A stretch of 20,513 nt of DNA from an uncultured bacterium (lineage in GTDB: Bacteria; Bacillota; Clostridia; Lachnospirales; Anaerotignaceae): positions 1 to 20,513 of the forward strand of contig CAJMNV010000016.1 in assembly GCA_905214825.1 (NCBI GenBank), given 5' to 3'. Below are positions 15,805 through 20,513 of the stretch, piece by piece. Each line of letters begins with the position of its first letter. Within the stretch, counting starts at the first letter, position 1. Both the position numbers and the translations under genes were made by a program. The notes below the pieces were generated by a model. The model was not told the origin of the DNA. It searched no databases and saw only the letters and a program-made list of their open reading frames with translations.

Positions 15805-16740
15805 ATGATGTTACATCACAATATTTTAGATATCAAAGGATTAAAAGTTGGACAAGCACAAAATACAACTGCAAAAACAGGCGTTACGGTTGTTTTTGTA
15901 GAAAAAGGAGCTATATGTGGTGTTGATGTGCGTGGTGCTGCCCCTGGCACTAGAGAAACCGATTTGCTCGACCCTGTCAATGCTATGGAACGTGTACATG
16001 CAGTAGTACTTTCTGGAGGTTCTGCCTATGGATTGGAGGCCGCAAGTGGAGTTATGGAATATTTGGAACAAAAAAATATCGGCTTTGATGTTGGTTGTGC
16101 CAAAGTCCCCATTGTGCCTGCGGCAGTATTATTTGACTTGGCAAATGGTTCTTCCACCATACGTCCGGATAAACAAATGGGGTTTGCCGCTTGTGAAAAT
16201 GCTTCTGATACCATATTACAAGAAGGTAATTTCGGTGCAGGCTGTGGTGCAACCGTTGGCAAATTATATGGTATGGAGCAATGTTGCAACAGTGGTATTG
16301 GCTCTTTTGCACAAACCACAGAAAATGGCATTTGTGTTGCCGCATTGATTGCTGTGAATGCTTTTGGTGATGTATGGGAAAACTGCTCTATATTGGCAGG
16401 CACAAAAAATCCAGATGGGTCATTTGCAGATACCGCAGCACAACTGCTCAAACAAGCCGAAACACCTTCTTTTGCAGGACAAAATACCACCATTGGTATC
16501 ATTGCTACAAATGTAAAATTGACAAAAGCCCAAGCAAAAAAAGTAGCTGGCATGGCACACGATGGATTGGCAAGATGTATCCGCCCCATACACACCACAT
16601 TAGATGGTGATACATTGTTTTGCATTTCCACAGAAGAAATCCAATTCCCACAAGCACCTGTGGATATTGTTGGCACACTTGCGGCAAAAGTCACAGAACA
16701 AGCTGTGTTGCGTGCCATCAAAACCGCAAATGCAGAATAA
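15805..16740 (+). CDS. P1 family peptidase (S58, DmpA/NylC-like N-terminal nucleophile hydrolase)
   Basis: The 311-residue product belongs to the DmpA/NylC superfamily of self-cleaving hydrolases, which split into two chains and use the new N-terminal Ser/Thr as nucleophile. Known members act as aminopeptidases or amide hydrolases. Seen here: GVDVRGAAPGTRETDLLDP (39-57), VVLSGGSAYGLEAASGV (67-83), GAGCGATVGK (144-153) and QNTTIGIIATN (226-236). By comparison with NylC, the cut is predicted between Asn227 and Thr228, giving chains of about 227 and 84 residues. DGDTLFCIST (267-276) is also typical of the family. There is no signal peptide, so it is cytoplasmic. The ATG at 15805 has AAAGGAG 7 bases ahead. 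It has its own promoter and terminator; the substrate is unknown. Confidence 0.9.
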   Translation: MMLHHNILDIKGLKVGQAQNTTAKTGVTVVFVEKGAICGVDVRGAAPGTRETDLLDPVNAMERVHAVVLSGGSAYGLEAASGVMEYLEQKNIGFDVGCAKVPIVPAAVLFDLANGSSTIRPDKQMGFAACENASDTILQEGNFGAGCGATVGKLYGMEQCCNSGIGSFAQTTENGICVAALIAVNAFGDVWENCSILAGTKNPDGSFADTAAQLLKQAETPSFAGQNTTIGIIATNVKLTKAQAKKVAGMAHDGLARCIRPIHTTLDGDTLFCISTEEIQFPQAPVDIVGTLAAKVTEQAVLRAIKTANAE

Positions 16741-16742
16741 AC

Positions 16743-16777
16743 AAAAAAGCACAAGAGCGTATCTCTTGTGCTTTTTT
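16743..16777. terminator. Bidirectional terminator between the P1 peptidase and zinc-ribbon genes
   Basis: A 15-bp perfect stem AAAAAAGCACAAGAG (16743-16757) / CTCTTGTGCTTTTTT (16763-16777) with loop CGTAT has T runs on both strands. It begins 2 bases past the peptidase stop and overlaps the last codon of the converging zinc-ribbon gene. Confidence 0.94.
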
Positions 16778-17003
16778 ATATTTTTTGTGTTGGTGGATAT
16801 ACAAAACCACCTACCCATACATCATAACAATGCTCACAAATATCGAATTGGTGTTTGTCACCATCTTTTTCTGAAAAATATCCCCATGTTTTTTCTATTT
16901 CCAAATAATCTTCTTTTTCTTTTTTGATTTCTTTTCCACAACAGTCACAGACAATGCGAATTGCTTCTGTTGTTTGTTTTTCCACTGTTTGATACTGTCG
17001 CAT
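16776..17003 (-). CDS. Small zinc-ribbon-like protein of unknown function
   Basis: The 75-residue product has two cysteine pairs, CDCC (Cys19/Cys22, followed by GKEI) and CEHC (Cys56/Cys59), about 34 residues apart, separated by a charged Lys/Glu-rich segment. This is the layout of a treble-clef or ribbon zinc site. I do not recognise a named family with certainty; similar short proteins with a CDxCGK start and an F-D-x-C-x-x-C-Y end are common in Bacillota. The ATG at 17003 has AGAGG about 10 bases ahead; an in-frame GTG at 17012 lies too near that site. Its stop falls inside the terminator shared with the P1 peptidase. It is divergent from the radical SAM gene. Confidence 0.72.
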   Translation of the reverse strand: MRQYQTVEKQTTEAIRIVCDCCGKEIKKEKEDYLEIEKTWGYFSEKDGDKHQFDICEHCYDVWVGGFVYPPTQKI

Positions 17004-17059
17004 ATTTGACACACCTCTTTATCGGTTGATTTATTCGACTTACTTTTTGTTACATTTGC

Positions 17060-17088
17060 ATTTTACCACTTCAAAAAACATTTTTCTA
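17060..17088 (-). promoter_or_regulatory. Promoter of the zinc-ribbon gene
   Basis: On the minus strand TAGAAA (17083-17088) and TAAAAT (17060-17065) have a 17-bp spacer, and TG one base before the -10 makes it extended. Its -35 nearly touches the -35 of the divergent radical SAM promoter. Confidence 0.5.
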
Positions 17089-17089
17089 T

Positions 17090-17117
17090 ATGAAAACAGA
17101 GGAATATATGCTAAAAT
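17090..17117 (+). promoter_or_regulatory. Promoter of the radical SAM-cupin unit
   Basis: ATGAAA (17090-17095) and TAAAAT (17112-17117) have a 16-bp spacer, with TG one base ahead of the -10 (extended). The start would be near 17124, 22 bases before the ATG. Confidence 0.55.
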
Positions 17118-17145
17118 AATACAGACAGAAAGGAACGATTCAATC

Positions 17146-18105
17146 ATGCAGCCAACCACAACAAAAGCATTGTCACATTGTACCATATGCCCCAGAAATT
17201 GCGGCATCAACCGCACCCATGGACAAAAAGGATACTGCCAAGCCCCTTTGTTACCAAAAGTTGCCTTGGTTTCCACACATACATGGGAAGAACCACCCAT
17301 CAGCGGCACAAAAGGCTCTGGCACTGTATTTTTTTCACATTGTAATATGAAATGTGTGTTTTGCCAAAACCATACCATCAGCCAACAACAAAACGGCATT
17401 GAAATTTCTATTTCTCGTTTGGCTGATATTTTTCTGGAACAGCAAAACCGTGGTTGCCACAATGTCAATTTGGTTTCTGCTTCTCATTTCATACCACAAA
17501 CTGCCGAGGCTTTGACAATCGCCAAAAAAAAAGGGCTTTCTATCCCTGTGGTATACAATTCCAATGGTTATGAAAGTTTAGAGGGCTTGCGTATGTTGGA
17601 AGGATTGATTGATATTTATTTACCCGATTTCAAATATTGGGACAATACACTTGGTTTGCAATATTCTCACACACCACAATATCAACAAACAGCAACTGCT
17701 GCCATATTGGAAATGCGGCGACAAATACCAAAAGATTATTTTGATACACATGGTATTTTACAACATGGTATCATCATTCGGCATTTGGTATTGCCACAAC
17801 ATTATAAAGATAGTTGCTTGATATTGGATTGGATCAAAGAACATATCGGGGCACAAACAATGGTTTCTTTATTAAACCAATACACCCCCATGTATGAAGC
17901 AAACCACTTTCGCAACCTTTCTCGTCGACTCACAACATTTGAATATCAAAAAGTAACGGAACATTTTCTGCATATCGGACTGCAAAACGGTTTTGTACAA
18001 AAACGTTCCTCTGCCACGTCCGAATACACGCCTTTGTTTGATGGTTCAGGCGTACTGACGGCAGACACATTTCCAAAAAAGGAAGGAGAAATGCAAGTAT
18101 GGTAA
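17146..18105 (+). CDS. Radical SAM protein, PflX-like (pyruvate formate-lyase activase homologue)
   Basis: The 319-residue product carries the radical SAM cluster motif CNMKCVFC (Cys66, Cys70, Cys73), which holds a 4Fe-4S centre that cleaves S-adenosylmethionine. Ahead of it is a second cysteine set, CTICPRNCG with a later Cys (12, 15, 19, 31), that could bind another metal or cluster. This layout fits the PflX group (COG1313), related to glycyl-radical-enzyme activases, whose true targets are mostly unknown. VYNSNGYES and IYLPDFKYWD are typical of that group. The ATG at 17146 has AAAGGAA ahead and starts the homology; a long upstream in-frame extension to 17026 lacks family sequence. Its last 7 bases overlap the cupin gene. 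No glycyl radical enzyme gene is in the window. Confidence 0.9.
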   Translation: MQPTTTKALSHCTICPRNCGINRTHGQKGYCQAPLLPKVALVSTHTWEEPPISGTKGSGTVFFSHCNMKCVFCQNHTISQQQNGIEISISRLADIFLEQQNRGCHNVNLVSASHFIPQTAEALTIAKKKGLSIPVVYNSNGYESLEGLRMLEGLIDIYLPDFKYWDNTLGLQYSHTPQYQQTATAAILEMRRQIPKDYFDTHGILQHGIIIRHLVLPQHYKDSCLILDWIKEHIGAQTMVSLLNQYTPMYEANHFRNLSRRLTTFEYQKVTEHFLHIGLQNGFVQKRSSATSEYTPLFDGSGVLTADTFPKKEGEMQVW

Positions 18106-18443
18106 AAAAAGAAAGAGTAGTAACCGTAGAAAATTTAAGAGGTGGCAATGGTACCATAGAAATCCACCATTTCATGGAAGCTGACGAATTGATGGGACAT
18201 AGCACCATGTATGCAAGGTTGGTTATGCAACCCCATAGTTCTATCGGTTGGCATCAACACGTTGGCAATACTGAACCTTATGCCATCATCAAAGGCGAAG
18301 GGGTTTTCGTAGACAATGATGGTTCCAAAACAACTGTACATGCAGGTGATGTTTGTCTGATAGAAGTTGGTCAATATCACGCATTGGAAAACAATAGTGA
18401 TGAAAACTTAGAATTGATTGCATTGGTATTAAACGAAGCATAA
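18099..18443 (+). CDS. Small single-domain cupin protein
   Basis: The 114-residue product is one cupin barrel. Motif 1 reads GWHQHVGNTEPYAIIKGEG (50-68), giving the metal ligands His52, His54 and Glu59, and motif 2 reads GDVCLIEVGQYHALEN (83-98) with His94. All four usual ligands are present, so it probably binds a divalent metal. Small cupins serve as sugar isomerases, oxygenases, or sensors, and the sequence does not tell which. The ATG at 18099 lies inside the end of the radical SAM gene, with GGAAGGAG about 10 bases ahead, so the two are likely made together. A strong terminator follows 7 bases past the stop. Confidence 0.92.
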   Translation: MVKKERVVTVENLRGGNGTIEIHHFMEADELMGHSTMYARLVMQPHSSIGWHQHVGNTEPYAIIKGEGVFVDNDGSKTTVHAGDVCLIEVGQYHALENNSDENLELIALVLNEA

Positions 18444-18450
18444 TCATAAA

Positions 18451-18485
18451 AAAACACCTTACCATATCCATTTGTAAGGTGTTTT
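18451..18485. terminator. Bidirectional terminator between the cupin and isochorismatase genes
   Basis: A 12-bp stem AAAACACCTTAC (18451-18462) / GTAAGGTGTTTT (18474-18485) with an 11-base loop is followed by CTTTTTATT on the plus strand and by a T run on the minus strand. It serves both converging genes. Confidence 0.9.
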
Positions 18486-18489
18486 CTTT

Positions 18490-19137
18490 TTATTCTGGTG
18501 CAGTTGTATCCATAGCCACTTTTTGCTGTACTGCTTTGACATCATTTTTTATTTTCCATGCATTTTGTAAAAATTGTTCTGATGTAATCACATTTGCCCC
18601 AATGTATGCCATATCCTCCATATTTGCACGCTGTACCGCCTCTGTGCGAGAGGAGCAGCAATCTTCTATCACCACCACATTATAATCCAGTGATAATCCA
18701 TCATAACAAGTGGCACGGATACAATTCGGTGTTGTTGTGCCAGTCAACACAACAGTATCCACTTGCAACCGTCGCAATATCAAATCCAATTCTGTTTGAA
18801 AAAATGCAGAAAACCTTGGTTTTATGATTGTATAATCTCCTGCTTGTGGTACAAATGCTTCTGGCACTTCCACAGAACAATCCCCTGTGCTGTTGGGTGC
18901 CAAACAACGTCCACCGTGCAACCAATTTTCATATCTGCAAAACTCTACATCACTACCGTTTTTGCGATAAATACGATTGACAAAAAACACAGGTATTCCT
19001 CTTTGTCTTGCTTTTGCAATCACAGTGCTACAAATTGGCACAGTATTTGCCGCTTGTGCAATATAAAGTGGTGAATTTGGGTGTAAAAACCCTTGTTCCA
19101 TATCAATCACCAATAAAGCTACTTTGATTGTTTCCAT
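18490..19137 (-). CDS. Isochorismatase-fold cysteine hydrolase
   Basis: The 215-residue product has the complete catalytic triad of the isochorismatase-like superfamily: Asp12 in LLVIDMEQGF, Lys106 in IIKPRFSAF and Cys139 in GTTTPNCIRAT. The cis-peptide region just before the cysteine fits. Members hydrolyse isochorismate, nicotinamide, N-carbamoyl compounds, ureides and similar amides; the sequence does not settle the substrate. The NCIRATCYDG stretch and the length resemble the general YcaC/biuret-type branch more than nicotinamidase. The ATG at 19137 has AAGGGGG ahead; upstream in-frame codons to 19227 run into the promoter. It is divergent from an ABC transporter of the SsuB/TauB type, which might import a nitrogen compound it acts on, but that is a guess from position. 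Confidence 0.92.
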   Translation of the reverse strand: METIKVALLVIDMEQGFLHPNSPLYIAQAANTVPICSTVIAKARQRGIPVFFVNRIYRKNGSDVEFCRYENWLHGGRCLAPNSTGDCSVEVPEAFVPQAGDYTIIKPRFSAFFQTELDLILRRLQVDTVVLTGTTTPNCIRATCYDGLSLDYNVVVIEDCCSSRTEAVQRANMEDMAYIGANVITSEQFLQNAWKIKNDVKAVQQKVAMDTTAPE

Positions 19138-19165
19138 ATCGTTTCCCCCTTGTTTTCTTTTTTTG

Positions 19166-19193
19166 AGTATAGCACAATTTTTTGATTTCGCAA
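19166..19193 (-). promoter_or_regulatory. Promoter of the isochorismatase-fold gene
   Basis: On the minus strand TTGCGA (19188-19193) and TATACT (19166-19171) have a 16-bp spacer, with TG one base before the -10 (extended -10). It lies about 25 bases ahead of the ribosome site. On the plus strand the palindrome ATTATATAAT (19227-19236) includes a TATAAT (19230-19235) that could serve the ABC operon, but I see no good -35 for it. Confidence 0.7.
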
Positions 19194-19256
19194 ATGCACG
19201 CTTTTGTTTTCCTCTCATACTATACATTATATAATCACAAAAAGGGGGTCTTTTCC

Positions 19257-20003
19257 TTGCTTCCTATGGTATCTTTTGAAGATGTCAGTTTAAGTTACCA
19301 CAGTCCCGATGGAGAAACAAGAGCTGTTTCTCATCTTTCTTTTTCTGTTGCGGAAGGCGAATTTGTAACCATTGTTGGCCCCAGCGGTTGTGGCAAATCT
19401 TCCATACTTTCTATGTTGTCAGGACTTTTCAAGCCATCTTTTGGTAAAATTTCTGTAAATGGTCATATTGGCTATATGCTACAAAAAGACCATTTGTTGG
19501 AATGGCGTACCATACGACGCAATGCACAACTTGGCTTGGAATTACAAGGCAAACTAAACGCAGAAAACATTGCATTTGTTGATGATATGCTAAATCAATA
19601 TGGTTTGGGTGAATTCAAAGACCGTTTTCCGTCAGAACTTTCTGGTGGTATGCGGCAAAGAGTTGCACTCATTCGCACACTTGCAATCCGTCCTGATATT
19701 TTACTTTTAGATGAGCCTTTTTCTGCACTAGATTATCAAACAAGGCTTTCTGTTGCTGATGAAATCGGTACTATCATACGCAAAGAAAGAAAAACTGCAA
19801 TATTGGTCAGTCATGACATATCCGAAGCCATCAGTCTTTCTGACCGTGTTTTTGTGCTTTCCGGTCGACCTGCAAAGCTCAAAAAAATACATGATATTGT
19901 ACTTTCCGTTGATGATCGTACCCCTATAAAAGCAAGAGAAGCCCCAGAGTTTCGAGAGTATTTCAATACAATATGGAAGGAGTTAGATGTCCATGTGGCG
20001 TGA
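19257..20003 (+). CDS. ABC transporter ATP-binding protein (SsuB/TauB-like)
   Basis: This is the ATPase of an importer in the nitrate/sulfonate/taurine/pyrimidine-precursor class. The 248-residue product has Walker A GPSGCGKS (41-48), Q-loop Gln76 in MLQKDHLLEW, the signature LSGGMRQR (128-135), Walker B LLLDEP (149-154), D-loop SALD and the switch His186 in VSHD. The MLQKDHLLEWRT loop is characteristic of this class. The likely start is a TTG at 19257, 8 bases after AAAGGGGG; an ATG at 19266 would be 17 bases from it. The end overlaps the permease gene. The binding protein that would define the substrate is not in the window. It is divergent from the isochorismatase-fold gene. Confidence 0.95.
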   Translation: MLPMVSFEDVSLSYHSPDGETRAVSHLSFSVAEGEFVTIVGPSGCGKSSILSMLSGLFKPSFGKISVNGHIGYMLQKDHLLEWRTIRRNAQLGLELQGKLNAENIAFVDDMLNQYGLGEFKDRFPSELSGGMRQRVALIRTLAIRPDILLLDEPFSALDYQTRLSVADEIGTIIRKERKTAILVSHDISEAISLSDRVFVLSGRPAKLKKIHDIVLSVDDRTPIKAREAPEFREYFNTIWKELDVHVA

Positions 20004-20513
20004 ACGTATTCCTCCTGATGTTTCTCCTCGTCAAGCCGCCTATTTACAAAAAAGAAAATGGCGGAAATACACCATTTTGACAATACAAATTTTATTGCTT
20101 TTCAGTTTTTTTGCATTTTGGGAAATTGCTGCACAAAAACGATGGATTGACCCATTTTTATGTAGCAGTCCCTCTGAAATATGGGCAACCGCCACAGAAA
20201 TGATACAAAACGGTATGCTTTGGACACATATTGGTACAACGCTTGCAGAAACTGCCATCGGATTTTTATTGGGTACACTCATTGGCACATTAACAGCCGT
20301 ATTACTTTGGTGGAACCGTTTTATTTGTGATATTGCAGAACCTTATCTTGTCGTTTTGAATGCATTACCAAAAACCGCTTTAGCTCCTATCATCATTGTA
20401 TGGCTTGGCAATGGCAAAACATCTATCATTGTTGTAGCATTGTTGACATCGGTTGTTGTTACAACCATGACTGTATTAAACGGATTTTTGCAAGTAGATG
20501 AAGAAAAAATCAA
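19987..20513 (+). CDS. ABC transporter permease (SsuC/TauC-like), cut by the right edge
   Basis: An open frame begins at the ATG at 19987 and runs past the window end, giving 175 complete codons and about two thirds of a usual permease (around 250-270 residues). After a basic cytoplasmic start (MWRERIPPD...QKRKWRKY) come hydrophobic segments at about 27-46 and 88-107, and further ones from about 127. FLCSSPSEIWAT and PYLVVLNALPKTALAPI are typical of the SsuC/TauC group, and NGFLQVDEEKI at the edge is the start of the cytoplasmic loop that touches the ATPase. AAGGAG lies 4 bases before this ATG and 10 before the next in-frame ATG at 19993, so either may be used. It overlaps the ATPase gene by 17 bases, indicating one operon. 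Confidence 0.93.
   Translation, partial: MSMWRERIPPDVSPRQAAYLQKRKWRKYTILTIQILLLFSFFAFWEIAAQKRWIDPFLCSSPSEIWATATEMIQNGMLWTHIGTTLAETAIGFLLGTLIGTLTAVLLWWNRFICDIAEPYLVVLNALPKTALAPIIIVWLGNGKTSIIVVALLTSVVVTTMTVLNGFLQVDEEKI

Noticed and set aside
16234..16263. Cys147 in GAGCGATVGK as the P1 peptidase nucleophile, suggesting an altered catalytic residue
   Set aside because: The family nucleophile follows the cleavage site in the later QNTTIGIIATN motif; Cys147 lies in another conserved loop, so no catalytic change is indicated.
16026..16754. A 242-codon open frame on the minus strand
   Set aside because: It is antisense to the P1 peptidase, runs through the shared terminator, and has no family resemblance.
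17026..17145. A 40-residue N-terminal extension of the radical SAM protein
   Set aside because: The extension covers both divergent promoters and has no family sequence, while the ATG at 17146 has a ribosome site and starts the cysteine motif region.
1..20513. CRISPR arrays, insertion sequences, tRNA or rRNA genes
   Set aside because: I saw no regularly spaced repeats, transposase motifs or cloverleaf-like GC-rich segments. The recurrent TTTGCCAA and TTGCAA words follow from codon use on the minus strand.

Overview
The window is AT-rich bacterial chromosome with strong Shine-Dalgarno sites (AAAGGAGG-type), several TTG starts, a glmS ribozyme, an FtsZ opening with MLEF and a TRAM/PIN YacL protein. 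Together these point to a Gram-positive anaerobe of the Bacillota, most likely a clostridium. The genus cannot be told from sequence alone. Both edges cut through genes: an HPr gene on the left and an ABC permease gene on the right.

Layout. (1) 1-5369, minus strand: a mannitol operon read right to left, mtlR (PRD-type activator), mtlA (EIICBA fused in one chain), mtlD and an HPr gene. These cover sensing, uptake with phosphorylation, oxidation to fructose-6-phosphate, and phosphoryl supply. A dyad-rich region lies upstream of mtlR. (2) 5621-8148, minus: glmS with its own promoter, a complete glmS ribozyme in the leader and an intrinsic terminator, followed by a cold-shock protein gene with its own promoter and terminator. 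(3) 8268-10554, minus: yacL, ispD (MEP isoprenoid pathway) and rnhA. (4) 10775-12019, plus: a DegV-family protein and a small ribbon-helix-helix protein. (5) 12114-15674, minus: murA, ftsQ and ftsZ, a shortened division and wall cluster with a 344-bp regulatory-looking gap before ftsZ. (6) 15805-18443: a P1/S58 self-processing peptidase (+), a small zinc-ribbon protein (-), and a radical SAM protein overlapping a cupin gene (+). (7) 18490-20513: an isochorismatase-fold hydrolase (-) divergent from an SsuB/TauB-like ABC ATPase and its permease (+, cut by the edge).

Transcription units are well delimited. Convergent pairs share bidirectional terminators (12057-12089, 16743-16777, 18451-18485), and divergent pairs sit on compact promoter regions. 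The gene content is mostly conserved core metabolism and division. I found no CRISPR array, mobile element, tRNA or rRNA, and no system I would call plainly new. The points most worth a second look are the HPr variant in the mtl operon, the dyads upstream of mtlR, ftsZ and the RHH gene, the SD-like element just 5' of the glmS ribozyme, and the overlapping radical SAM-cupin pair.
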